From CAZKTF01 sp964555565 (lineage in GTDB: Bacteria > Planctomycetota > JAJSAM01 > JAKLKS01), in the NCBI GenBank assembly GCA_964555565.1, contig CAZKTF010000051.1, forward strand, positions 1 through 18,235: DNA of 18,235 bases, read 5' to 3'. Numbering within the stretch: position 1 is the first letter of the stretch; every line of letters begins with the position of its first letter. The position numbers and the translations under genes were made by a program. The notes below the pieces were generated by a model. It did not search any database, was not told where the DNA came from, and saw only the letters and a program-made list of their open reading frames with translations. Positions 1 through 5,964 of this stretch are shown here, one piece after another.

Positions 1-1689
1 CCGCCGCGCCAGGTGCTCGCGCGCGAGGGCGTCCGTCGGGGGCGCCGCCGCCGGGGGCCCGAGCGCCGCCAGCGTCTCGATCGGGAAGGGCTCGAAGGGG
101 GGCTCGGGGCGCGACCCGGGGCGCCCGAGGAGGTGCTTCGCGAAGAACGCGTAGACCGCCTCGCGGAAGGGCCGGTCGTAGTTGTGCCCTTCCTCGTGGT
201 GCTCGGAGCCGAGGCGGCCCGCGGCCCCCAGCCGCATGTAGAGCGCGCGGATCTCCGGCAGGACCTCCGCCGGGAACCCGCTCGTCCAGTCCCCCGTGAC
301 GCTCCCGTAAAACGCGGGCCGCGGGGCGAAGGCCTCGCACATCTCCGGCTCGTCCGTCAGCCAGGCGAGGCGCGGGGCGTGGTTGCACCCGCAGTGCGCC
401 GTGCGGTCGTCGAGGATCGTCCCGTAGCGCGTGATCATGCAGACGGGCGCGGCCGCGGCGATCCGGTCCTCCAGCGCCATGAGGAACATCGTCTGCTGCG
501 CCCCTCCCGAGGCGCCCGTGACCGCGAGGCTCGTGGGGTCCACGTCGGGGCGCTCGACGAGCAGGTCCAGCCCGCGGAGGTTGTTCCAGGCCATCACGCC
601 CGCGGTGCTCACTCCGGCGGGCACGTCCTCCGCGTGCACCGCGTCGGGGGAGAGGACGACCCAGCCCTCGCGCGCGAAGCGGGCCGCGCGCGCCTGCACG
701 ACGGGGTTCATGGCCCCGTTCTCCCAGTGCCCGTGGGGCGAAAGCAGCGCCGGCAGGCGGCCCGCGGGCTGCGGGTCCGGCGTCCAGAGCCATCCCGTCG
801 CCCGCGTGCCGGGCCACGCCTCCCAGGAGACGCGCCGCACGAGGAACCCCGCGCCGCGCACCTCCCCGTGCGTCTCCGGCTTGAGCGGGCCCCGCGCGGG
901 GAGCGGGCGGAGCCCGAGCGCCTCCGCCACCGCCTCCCGGACCTCGAGCCTCCGCGCGTCCCAGGCCGCGGGCTCCATCGCCGAGGGCGCCCGCGCGGGC
1001 CCGAGCGCCGCCGCGCGGAGAGCGGACAGCGCGCGCGCCTTCTCCTCGTCCGGGAGGACCGGTGCCAGGAACGCGAACGTCTCCCCGCGGGTGTTCCTCC
1101 GCCGCACCGCCACCTCGTCCAGGTCCCCGCGGAAGGGCTGGTGCGCGCCGATGTTGTTCCCGAGCCGGAGCGCGGCGCCCGGGGACGCCCCCGCGCCGAG
1201 GACGCCCGCGCCCTCGAACTTCCCGTCGAGGAAGAGCGCGGCCGTGTTGGAGCGCGGGTCGTAGGGGACCTCCACCCGGTGCCAGCGCCCGTCGTCCACG
1301 CGCGTGCGCGAGAGGATCCGCACCGTCCCCCAGGACCAGGCCTCGAAGGAGAGGCGGCCGGGCTCGCGGCCCAGGATGAGGCTCAGGCCCACGCGCCCCC
1401 CGTCGCGCGCCATGATCGCCGTGCAGAAGCCGGGCTCCGTCGTCCGGATCCACGCCTCGAGCGTGAAGGCCTCGGCCGAGGAGACGGGACAGGGACCCGC
1501 GTCGATGAGCGCGTCGGGCGAGCGGAAGGAGGCCGCCCGCTTCACCGCGCCGTCCTCGACGACGGCCACGCCCTTCCAGCCCGGCCCCGGGGCGTCGAGC
1601 GGGAGGACGAGGTCGGGCGGCCCCTCGCCCGCGGCCGCCCCCGCCGCCGCGAGGGCCGCGAGGAGCGCCAGGGCGCGCGGGGCCCGCAT
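1..1689 (-). CDS. Secreted LamG-domain alpha/beta-hydrolase (acetyl-xylan-esterase-like), 3' end outside window
   Basis: 563 codons are visible and the frame is still open at the window edge. The start is the ATG at 1689, which opens a classic signal peptide (MRAPRALALLAALAAAGAAA, cleavage near residue 21). Residues about 30-215 resemble a LamG/concanavalin-A-like domain (EAWIRT, DGRWHRVEV, LFLDGKFEGAG, RGDLDEVAV). Residues about 250-525 are an alpha/beta hydrolase: an oxyanion-side SPHGHWENG, the nucleophile elbow GASGG with Ser394, and a late EEGHNYDRP whose His502 is the likely catalytic histidine. The fold and order match esterases of the acetyl-xylan-esterase/dienelactone-hydrolase type, so a role in trimming acylated polysaccharide outside the cytoplasm is likely, but the substrate is inference. 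It is transcribed away from the tRNA gene, with about 120 bp between them. The family call is firm; the exact reaction is not. Confidence 0.85.
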   Translation of the reverse strand, partial: MRAPRALALLAALAAAGAAAGEGPPDLVLPLDAPGPGWKGVAVVEDGAVKRAASFRSPDALIDAGPCPVSSAEAFTLEAWIRTTEPGFCTAIMARDGGRVGLSLILGREPGRLSFEAWSWGTVRILSRTRVDDGRWHRVEVPYDPRSNTAALFLDGKFEGAGVLGAGASPGAALRLGNNIGAHQPFRGDLDEVAVRRRNTRGETFAFLAPVLPDEEKARALSALRAAALGPARAPSAMEPAAWDARRLEVREAVAEALGLRPLPARGPLKPETHGEVRGAGFLVRRVSWEAWPGTRATGWLWTPDPQPAGRLPALLSPHGHWENGAMNPVVQARAARFAREGWVVLSPDAVHAEDVPAGVSTAGVMAWNNLRGLDLLVERPDVDPTSLAVTGASGGAQQTMFLMALEDRIAAAAPVCMITRYGTILDDRTAHCGCNHAPRLAWLTDEPEMCEAFAPRPAFYGSVTGDWTSGFPAEVLPEIRALYMRLGAAGRLGSEHHEEGHNYDRPFREAVYAFFAKHLLGRPGSRPEPPFEPFPIETLAALGPPAAAPPTDALAREHLARR

Positions 1690-1786
1690 GGGGAGCGCAT
1701 CCTACGGGGCCCGCGCTCGCGCGTCACGGCCGAACCCCCGGGCGCGGGGAGCCCCGCCCCTTCTCCCGGGCCGTCCCGCGCGGCGG

Positions 1787-1792
1787 TATCAT
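1787..1792 (+). promoter_or_regulatory. Possible -10 element of the tRNA-Arg gene
   Basis: TATCAT, preceded by GG, lies 21 bp before the mature tRNA 5' end. The same GGTATCAT octamer lies just upstream of the DUF4160 gene at 3481-3488. No convincing -35 hexamer is visible at 17 bp, so this is a weak call. Confidence 0.3.
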
Positions 1793-1813
1793 CCCGGCCG
1801 CGGAGCCCACGGT

Positions 1814-1890
1814 GTCCCCGTAGCTCAGTTGGATAGAGCGTCGGTTTCCTAAACCGAAGGTCGGCAGTTCGAGTCTGCCCGGGGATACCA
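1814..1890 (+). tRNA. tRNA-Arg (anticodon CCT)
   Basis: A full cloverleaf can be folded by eye. The acceptor stem GTCCCCG (1814-1820) pairs with CGGGGAT (1880-1886) with one terminal G-U. The D arm holds AGCTCAGTTGGATAGAGC. The anticodon stem TCGGT/ACCGA encloses the loop TTCCTAA, giving anticodon CCT. The T stem GGCAG/CTGCC encloses TTCGAGT. The discriminator base is A and CCA is encoded (1888-1890). It decodes AGG. Its 3' half is copied twice downstream, which marks it as an attachment site for integrating elements. Short peptides predicted across it on either strand are artefacts. Confidence 0.97.
1842..1890 (+). repeat. att-type repeat, copy 1 (3' half of tRNA-Arg)
   Basis: This runs from the anticodon stem to CCA. 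It is identical over all 49 bases to 5965-6013. It differs from 4825-4874 only in the T arm. Confidence 0.9.
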
Positions 1891-1893
1891 CAA

Positions 1894-1906
1894 CCCCCTG
1901 CGGGGG
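1894..1906 (+). terminator. GC hairpin just after the tRNA, possible terminator
   Basis: CCCCC-TGC-GGGGG lies 4 bases after the CCA end, inside a longer AACCCC/GGGGTT pairing (1892-1914). There is no T tract, so intrinsic termination is only possible, not shown. Confidence 0.3.
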
Positions 1907-1943
1907 GCGGGGTTAGGCCGGAAAAGTTAGAGCGTAGGTAATT

Positions 1944-1967
1944 GATGGTGACCACATGGTCACCATC
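1944..1967. repeat. Perfect 10-bp inverted repeat near the left attachment end
   Basis: GATGGTGACC and GGTCACCATC flank the 4-base spacer ACAT. It lies about 55 bp inside the tRNA and overlaps the shared 14-mer at 1963-1976. It could be a protein-binding palindrome (recombinase accessory factor or repressor) or a hairpin. Confidence 0.75.
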
Positions 1968-1976
1968 TGGTGTCCA
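1963..1976 (+). repeat. 14-bp direct repeat, left copy
   Basis: CCATCTGGTGTCCA occurs here and again at 4733-4746, next to opposite ends of the first element. The core TGGTGTCCA also occurs inverted at 2013-2021 and repeated at 4727-4735. Shared short sites at both ends of an integrated element fit recombinase arm sites. Confidence 0.65.
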
Positions 1977-2142
1977 TCGCCGCCGGAATCGGTGTACCGG
2001 CCCAGCGGACACTGGACACCACGCAGGATGCGTTCTGGGACGCGACGGGGGCCCCTCCGGCAAGGGCGGCATACGCGGTGGGGACAGGGTCCGGGCGCAG
2101 GGGGCGGGGCAGGCCTGCGGCCGGAGGGTGTCAAGGAGCCGG

Positions 2143-3285
2143 CTACGCCGCGCGGCGGAGGCGGAGCACGGGCAACGCGCGGTCGTTTCCGAAGTAGCGG
2201 ACGGAGAGGACGGCGCGCCGGGGAACCGCCCGGGCTCTTTTGGCCCGGCCCGCGTGGACCTCGTCGGGCGTTCGGTTGCCGAGTCCCTGGTGCGGGCGCT
2301 CCGTGTTGAACCACCCGGCGTAGCTCGCGAGGTTCGCCTCGATGGCCCGCAGCGGCCGGTAGAGGAAGATCCCTCCCGCGTACTCCGTCTTGAGGCTCCT
2401 CCAGAAGCGCTCGATGAGGGCGATCGAGCCCGATCGGCCGATGGCTCCGAAGCGGTGGCGGATGCCGCGGCGCCGGAGGGACCGCGTGAAGGCGCGAGCG
2501 GTGAATTGCCGTCCCCGGTCGGTCACGACCCGGCCCGGAAGTCCGGCCGCACGGACCGCCTCGAGGAGGAGCCGCACCGCGAAGGCGGCTCGCGGCTCGC
2601 CCGCGACTACGCCGACGGCGAGGACCTTCCGGGAGAAGGCGTCGATCACGGCCCCGACCCGGACGGAGCGGAAGAGGCCGCCGACCCGCGTGAAGTCCAG
2701 CAACCACATCTGCCCGGGACGGCGGGCCGCGAGGTGCCCACCGCCGGGCCGCGGGGTCCGGGCGCGCCGGGCAGGACGATGGGGTCGGCGGAGCAGCCGC
2801 TGGACGCTGGTGCGGGAGGCAGCGATCCCCAAGCGTGCCAGGGTCCCTGCCACGCGCCGCGTCCCCCAGCGCGGCCACTCCCTGCTGATGAGATGGACGA
2901 GCGCGGCGACGAGGTCGGGGAGGGCGTTCACGGGGCGCCGCGGCCGGACGAGCCGGGCCTCCCCGCAGGCGACCTCCCGGCGCCAGTGGATGATCGTCTG
3001 CGCCGACAGCACGAACGCACGGGCCGTGGCACGGACCGACAGGCCGTGGCGGGCCTGGTGCCAGAGGATCCGGAGCCGCTCGAAGGGCCGGTAGCGCGGA
3101 CGGCGCCGGGGGTCGAGGCGGCGGAGCCGGGCCCGCAGGAGGTCGTTCTCCCCACGGAGCCGCCGGAGATCCTCCTCGAGGGTGTCGATCCGGGCGCGGA
3201 GCGGACCGCGCCGGGCCGCCGCGGCGCGCCAGAGGTCGTGGGCGGCGGCGATCCAGTGGGCGATGAGGAGGAGCGCTCGGGTCAT
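2143..3285 (-). CDS. DDE transposase, IS3/rve-like, single ORF (DD35E)
   Basis: 380 aa from the ATG at 3285; the upstream extension of the frame is low-complexity shadow. The N terminus (residues 1-60) is helical and coiled-coil-like with many Leu, Arg and Ala. It is followed by an HTH-type stretch (LSVRATARAFVLSAQTIIHWRRE). The C-terminal half is an integrase (rve) core: Asp197 in WLLDFTRV, Asp256 in VVTDRGRQFT and Glu292 in LIERFWRSLK. The last two are separated by exactly 35 residues, so the DD35E triad is intact. HQGLGNRTP near the end is the usual terminal motif of this group. Unlike classical IS3 elements it is one continuous ORF with no frameshifted orfA/orfB. I could not find convincing terminal inverted repeats in the flanks (1891-2142, 3286-3466), so the element may be decayed, or the gene may have been carried in by the larger element. 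Confidence 0.88.
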   Translation of the reverse strand: MTRALLLIAHWIAAAHDLWRAAAARRGPLRARIDTLEEDLRRLRGENDLLRARLRRLDPRRRPRYRPFERLRILWHQARHGLSVRATARAFVLSAQTIIHWRREVACGEARLVRPRRPVNALPDLVAALVHLISREWPRWGTRRVAGTLARLGIAASRTSVQRLLRRPHRPARRARTPRPGGGHLAARRPGQMWLLDFTRVGGLFRSVRVGAVIDAFSRKVLAVGVVAGEPRAAFAVRLLLEAVRAAGLPGRVVTDRGRQFTARAFTRSLRRRGIRHRFGAIGRSGSIALIERFWRSLKTEYAGGIFLYRPLRAIEANLASYAGWFNTERPHQGLGNRTPDEVHAGRAKRARAVPRRAVLSVRYFGNDRALPVLRLRRAA

Positions 3286-3466
3286 CGGCGGAGCGTAGCG
3301 CGGAGGCCCGGGGTCCAGGGCGCCCTCCGCGAAGAGGCGCTCCGGTCCGGCCTGCGCGAGGAGGAGCGACTCGGGACCGACGGGCGCCACCGGCGGATTC
3401 AGGCCGTGCGAAGGAGGTCCCCGTGGGAACCCGGTCGGCCGCGCGGTCGCCCCGGGGGCTCCGAAG

Positions 3467-3488
3467 ATGCTACCGCACGTGGTATCAT
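3467..3488. promoter_or_regulatory. Candidate operator/promoter of the DUF4160-HTH pair
   Basis: ATGCTACC and GGTATCAT form an inverted repeat (7 of 8 paired positions) around GCACGT. It ends 6 bases before the GTG start at 3495. The right arm contains TATCAT, a possible -10. A repressor bound here would block transcription, which suits autoregulation by the HTH protein of the pair. Function is inferred from position only. Confidence 0.4.
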
Positions 3489-3494
3489 GTCTCC

Positions 3495-3689
3495 GTGGCC
3501 AAGATCCGCCGCGGCGGATACGTCCTCGTGACCTGGGTCGGCGACCACCCGCCCCGGCACGTGCACGTCTACCGCGACGGGAGGCTCGTCGTGGAATGGG
3601 ACCTCGACCGGGGGCAGGCCATGGAAGGCGCTGCGCCGGCCCGGGTCCGGAGGCGACCTGCGGAGCTCGTCGAGGAGGGACTCCTGTGA
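3495..3689 (+). CDS. DUF4160 family small protein (toxin-antitoxin-like pair, first gene)
   Basis: 64 aa from GTG 3495 (start VAKIRRGGYVLVTW). The frame extends upstream, but only the part from VAKIRR looks like the family. The conserved core is WVGDHPPRHVHVYRDGR, with the HVHV signature of DUF4160, followed by VVEWDLDRGQAM. Family members are about 60-90 aa and are often encoded next to DUF2442/HTH proteins, in a layout like toxin-antitoxin modules; no activity is established here. Its TGA stop overlaps the GTG start of the next gene (GTGA), so the two are translationally coupled. It is intact, unlike other toxin-type genes nearby. Confidence 0.75.
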   Translation: MAKIRRGGYVLVTWVGDHPPRHVHVYRDGRLVVEWDLDRGQAMEGAAPARVRRRPAELVEEGLL

Positions 3690-4165
3690 AGATCCGATCC
3701 GTCCGCTCCGACCCGCGCCGCCGGGCGTTCGCCGTCTCGGTCGCCCGCCAGGTCCTCGAGTTCCCCTGGACGCAGCTCGACGTCATCCCCTCCTCCTCCG
3801 ACCCGGTCGTGAAGGTCGGACCCGACCCGGAGCTCGGCGGCGAGGGGTTCACGTACCGCCTCGCCTCGGGCGCCGAGGGGACGGTCCACCTCGACCACGT
3901 CCTGCGGTTCGTCCGCGACCCGGACTACCAGCGGCGGGAGCTGCTCTACGCGCTCACCGGCGAGGCGCTCGCCGCGCTCGCCGCCTCCGGGCGCACGAAG
4001 CGGAGCATCGCGCGCCAGCTCGGGACCTCGCTGGCGCAGCTCGCGCGGCTCTTCGACCCCGCGAACTCGCGCAAGTCCGTGGACCAGATGGTCCGGCTGC
4101 TCGCCGCCCTGGGGCGGAGGCTGGAGCTGCACGTCGAGGCCCTGGAGGCCGCCGGGTCGCGCTGA
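3686..4165 (+). CDS. HTH-domain protein paired with DUF4160 (putative antitoxin/regulator)
   Basis: 159 aa, GTG start at 3686 inside the GTGA overlap with the DUF4160 stop. Residues 1-85 are a beta-rich, DUF2442-like or unassigned domain (VKIRSVRSDPRRRAFAVSVA, LDHVLRFVRDPDY). Residues about 88-155 form a helix-turn-helix of the Xre type: LYALTGEALAALAASGRTKR, SIARQLGTSLAQLARLFDP, then SVDQMVRLLAALGRRLELHV. The arrangement (DUF4160 then HTH protein) suggests an autoregulated pair. The candidate operator at 3467-3488 fits this. The 3' end abuts the remnant of a different toxin gene on the other strand, so a recombination junction lies at about 4166-4185. Confidence 0.72.
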   Translation: MKIRSVRSDPRRRAFAVSVARQVLEFPWTQLDVIPSSSDPVVKVGPDPELGGEGFTYRLASGAEGTVHLDHVLRFVRDPDYQRRELLYALTGEALAALAASGRTKRSIARQLGTSLAQLARLFDPANSRKSVDQMVRLLAALGRRLELHVEALEAAGSR

Positions 4166-4185
4166 CCTCCGCGGTGCGGGTGGTG

Positions 4186-4227
4186 GACGAGGTCGGCGTG
4201 GAGGTTCTCGTCCGCGAGGAGTCGCAC
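4186..4227 (-). pseudogene. 5' remnant of a DUF5615 (PIN-like) toxin gene
   Basis: GTG at 4227 starts VRLLADENLHADLV, which matches the first strand and acidic residues (LLADEN) that begin DUF5615/Mut7-C-type PIN-like proteins of about 110 aa. After about 14 codons the similarity ends abruptly, and the frame runs antisense into the HTH gene. It starts 9 bases after the DUF433 stop, the standard order of DUF433-DUF5615 antitoxin-toxin pairs. The toxin has therefore lost nearly all of its coding sequence. Confidence 0.65.
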
Positions 4228-4236
4228 CGGGCGGGC

Positions 4237-4461
4237 CTACCCGAGGAGGGTCTGCTCGAGGCCGATGACCGCGGCCGCGTAGGCCCATGCGGCGCGGAGG
4301 TAATCGCGCGTGAGCCGGGGGTGCCCTCGGAGGAGTTCGTCCTCGGCCATGCCGTTGGCGAGTTCCTGGAGGACGTGCTCGACGGTGACCCGGGAGCCCT
4401 TGAACACCGGCTTCCCGTTCATGACGTCGGGGCGCTCCTCGATGTAGTCCTGCCAGTTCAT
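4237..4461 (-). CDS. DUF433 family antitoxin
   Basis: 74 aa, ATG at 4461 (MNWQDYIEERPDVMNGKPVF). The signature of DUF433 proteins is clear: RPDVMNGKPVFKGSRVTVEH followed by VLQELANGMAEDELLRGHP and LTRDYLRAAWAYAA. These are winged-helix DNA-binding antitoxins of about 70-80 aa, usually encoded just before a DUF5615 PIN-like toxin. A strong ribosome-binding site (AGGAGGT at 4466-4472 on this strand) precedes the start by 4 bases, and a TAGGAT -10-like element is at 4483-4488. The partner toxin is truncated right after its start, so this antitoxin now stands alone. Confidence 0.88.
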   Translation of the reverse strand: MNWQDYIEERPDVMNGKPVFKGSRVTVEHVLQELANGMAEDELLRGHPRLTRDYLRAAWAYAAAVIGLEQTLLG

Positions 4462-4482
4462 GGGGACCTCCTCGGCGGCCCT

Positions 4483-4488
4483 ATCCTA
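4483..4488 (-). promoter_or_regulatory. Possible -10 element of the DUF433 gene
   Basis: TAGGAT on the minus strand, 21 bp upstream of the start codon, with the AGGAGGT ribosome-binding site between. The same TAGGAT lies 9 bp upstream of the HicB gene start (5788-5793). No clear -35. Confidence 0.35.
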
Positions 4489-4648
4489 CCTCGCCGGGTC
4501 CCGGGGGCGCCGACCTGGAGCCCGGGACTCCGGGTCCGAGGGTCCAGGCGGGTCGCGGTGGGGTGGTTGCCCCCCGGGGGAGGCTCGGTTCCCCGAACCG
4601 CTGCTCTTGTGGTTTTCGGGGAGATCCAGGGGGATCCAGGGGGGCGGG

Positions 4649-4692
4649 AGTACGGCAAGAGTACGGCAAGAGTACGGGGATAGTACGGGTCT
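4649..4692 (+). repeat. Four tandem 11-bp iterons (AGTACGG-core)
   Basis: AGTACGGCAAG (4649-4659), AGTACGGCAAG (4660-4670), AGTACGGGGAT (4671-4681) and AGTACGGGTCT (4682-4692) follow without gaps. The 11-bp period is about one helical turn, so a bound protein would sit on one face of the DNA. It is not a multiple of three, so coding repetition is unlikely. Arm-type integrase or excisionase sites are the favoured reading; a replication or partition iteron is the alternative. Confidence 0.8.
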
Positions 4693-4732
4693 GGAGGCCT
4701 CTCGCGGGCTCGGACACGCAGGAGGCTGGTGT

Positions 4733-4746
4733 CCATCTGGTGTCCA
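4733..4746 (+). repeat. 14-bp direct repeat, right copy
   Basis: CCATCTGGTGTCCA, identical to 1963-1976. Here the TGGTGTCCA core is itself doubled at an 11-bp spacing (4727-4735, 4738-4746). Confidence 0.65.
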
Positions 4747-4767
4747 AGATCCGCTCCTCTGCGGACT
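4740..4767 (+). repeat. 28-bp att-flanking repeat, copy A
   Basis: Matches 5881-5908 at 27 of 28 positions (starts GTGTCCAAGATCCGCTC). Each copy ends about 57 bp before a tRNA-Arg 3'-half copy, so repeat and attachment core form one recurring module. Confidence 0.8.
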
Positions 4768-4824
4768 CCATGGACTCGGTGGACAACCTGCTACCGTAGG
4801 TCCTTGCCGCGCAAGGCCCCCGAC

Positions 4825-4874
4825 TCGGTTTCCTAAACCGAAGGTCGCAGGTTCGACTCCTGCCGGGGATACCA
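4825..4874 (+). repeat. att-type repeat, copy 2 (diverged tRNA-Arg 3' half)
   Basis: This 50-bp copy runs from the anticodon stem to CCA, with 43 of 50 positions equal to the native gene. All differences are in the T arm (GCAGG-TTCGACT-CCTGC instead of GGCAG-TTCGAGT-CTGCC), and the stem is still fully paired. No D arm or 5' acceptor strand precedes it, so it is not a working tRNA. The paired changes suggest it came from a functional tRNA of another strain or species. Confidence 0.85.
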
Positions 4875-4983
4875 GCTCCTCTCACCGACCCTTCCCCGGG
4901 AGCGCCGGCGGGAGCCCTGTAGACTCCGCCGGGATTCACCTCGCCGGCTTGGTCGGGGGGATTCCATGTCGGGAGGCACACTG

Positions 4984-5208
4984 ATGCCGACTTCGCAGGG
5001 CCTGGCCGCGTTCCTGGAGCGGGCGGTCGCCGAGGACACGCCGCTCCTGCGGGCGATCCCGGACGGTGAGGAGACCCGGCGGCCCAACCGGCCTTCGGGG
5101 GTGGGCTGGTCGCGGCGCGAGGAACTCGGGCACCTCATCGACTCGGCGGTCAACAACCACCAGATCCTCCTGAGGCTGCCCGCGCGGAGGTACCCGTCAC
5201 AGGATTGA
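4984..5208 (+). pseudogene. DinB-superfamily fragment (N-terminal part only)
   Basis: 74 codons from ATG 4984 (MPTSQGLAAFLERAVAEDTP). The stretch GWSRREELGHLIDSAVNNHQ is the helix of DinB-like metal-dependent proteins in which the first metal-binding His falls (GHLIDSAVNNH). Full-length members are about 150-180 aa; here the frame stops soon after (RLPARRYPSQD). The second half of the four-helix bundle with the remaining metal ligands is missing, and the following 118 bp show no continuation. It is best read as a truncated, inactive copy. It lies between two attachment-type repeats and so probably came as cargo or arose by a deletion. Confidence 0.6.
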
Positions 5209-5326
5209 ACGGCGCGCCCTCCCGGCGACCGCGATCTTCGGGCCTCCCCCGAGGGTGCCCGTCCGCCCCATTGCGTACGGGCGGTACCGGACGGCAGCGC
5301 GGAGGCACGTGGCGTCTCCGGAGTGC

Positions 5327-5569
5327 CTACGCGAAGAGGAGCCGGAGCAGTTCCTCCCGCGGCAGCCTCGCGTGCGCACCGACGTCCCGCAGGATGGCGC
5401 TCAGCGTGCCGGTCCTCAGGGGGTCGTGGTCCGGAACCGTGATGTGGTGCTCTCCGCCCTGCTGGGTGGTGAGCCGGAAGTGGCTCCCCGTCTACCGGTC
5501 GATCGCGTAGCCGAGGCGCGCCAGCGAGCCCGCGAGCTGGCGACCGGTGACGTCGCGGGGGAGCCTCAA
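5327..5569 (-). pseudogene. hicA: HicA-type mRNA interferase toxin with in-frame stop at codon 26
   Basis: The frame from TTG 5569 reads LRLPRDVTGRQLAGSLARLG, then YAIDR, a TAG stop (5492-5494), and continues TGSHFRLTTQQGGEHHITVP and DPLRTGTLSAILRDVGAHAR to a natural TAG at 5327. Both halves are clearly HicA/YcfA (double-stranded-RNA-binding-like fold, about 80 aa). His30 of the GSH motif is the usual catalytic residue and lies after the premature stop. Relatives usually have Gln at the stop position, so CAG to TAG is the simplest change. The TTG start overlaps the HicB stop (TTGA). No other frameshift is seen, so the loss looks recent. Confidence 0.8.
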
Positions 5570-5778
5570 GCGGAGATCACCTCGTCCCGGACGAGATGGA
5601 GCCGGATGATCCTGGGGCGCGACGCCTCCTCCGGGAAGTGGCAACGAAGAGCGTCGCGGACGGCCACCCGGAGGGCCTCCATGTCGTCGGCCTGCGTGAA
5701 GATCGCCTCGCCGAGGGCCCGGGCGACGAAGCCCCCCTCGGGGTCCTCCTCCACGATGAACACGATTTCGGTCGCCAT
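5566..5778 (-). CDS. hicB: HicB-like antitoxin
   Basis: 70 aa, ATG at 5778 (MATEIVFIVEEDPEGGFVAR). The pattern VEEDPEGGFVARALGEAIFT plus DMEALRVAVRDALRCHF is the small HicB/partial-RNase-H fold, often misannotated as a 2-oxoisovalerate dehydrogenase subunit. It would neutralise a HicA-type RNase encoded directly downstream with overlapping codons. That toxin now carries a nonsense codon, so the antitoxin is orphaned. A TAGGAT -10-like sequence lies 9 bp upstream of the start (5788-5793), which would give a very short leader. Confidence 0.82.
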   Translation of the reverse strand: MATEIVFIVEEDPEGGFVARALGEAIFTQADDMEALRVAVRDALRCHFPEEASRPRIIRLHLVRDEVISA

Positions 5779-5880
5779 GCGGCCCCCATCCTACCGCATC
5801 GGACAGGCCCTGGCTCCGCCGGGCTCACGAGGCGTGCAGGCCCGGGGTAACGAGGGCCCCCCCCGAGAGGTCCGCAACAG

Positions 5881-5908
5881 GTGTCCAAGATCCGCTCGTC
5901 TGCGGACT
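5881..5908 (+). repeat. 28-bp att-flanking repeat, copy B
   Basis: Matches 4740-4767 with one mismatch. It ends 56 bp before the third tRNA-derived copy, repeating the module seen in the first unit. Confidence 0.8.
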
Positions 5909-5964
5909 GCGCGGCCGTCCCGGACGACCTGGGCGGCAAGCCCTTGCGCGACAGGGCCCGTCCG

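Larger units (their letters stand above)
4489..4824. other. Non-coding attachment-site region (right arm of first element)
   Basis: No credible gene. The stretch holds four 11-bp iterons (4649-4692), two TGGTGTCCA sites 11 bp apart (4727-4746), a 28-bp repeat shared with the second unit (4740-4767), and a small hairpin CCTTGC-CGC-GCAAGG (4802-4816) just before the tRNA-derived copy. The ordered short repeats beside a crossover-type sequence are what an integrase-binding arm looks like. Confidence 0.55.

Noticed and set aside
13..1836. Long plus-strand open frame
   Set aside because: Shadow of the minus-strand LamG-hydrolase gene; only that strand gives a signal peptide and recognisable motifs.
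1813..2072. Peptides such as GIPGQTRTADLRFRKP on the minus strand, also seen near 4850 and 5990
   Set aside because: They are translations of the antisense of tRNA-Arg and its copies, a common database artefact.
4500..4740. Integrase C-terminal remnant on the minus strand next to the attachment copy
   Set aside because: The frames (for example PVLLPYSC) show no R-H-R-Y motifs of tyrosine recombinases; similarity is not supportable.
4802..4816. Hairpin CCTTGC-CGC-GCAAGG as an intrinsic terminator
   Set aside because: No T tract and no gene ending there; more likely part of the attachment region. A weaker inverted pair near 5942-5956 is similar.
4825..4874. Additional tRNA gene
   Set aside because: Only anticodon stem to CCA is present; no D arm or 5' acceptor strand precedes this copy or the one at 5965-6013.
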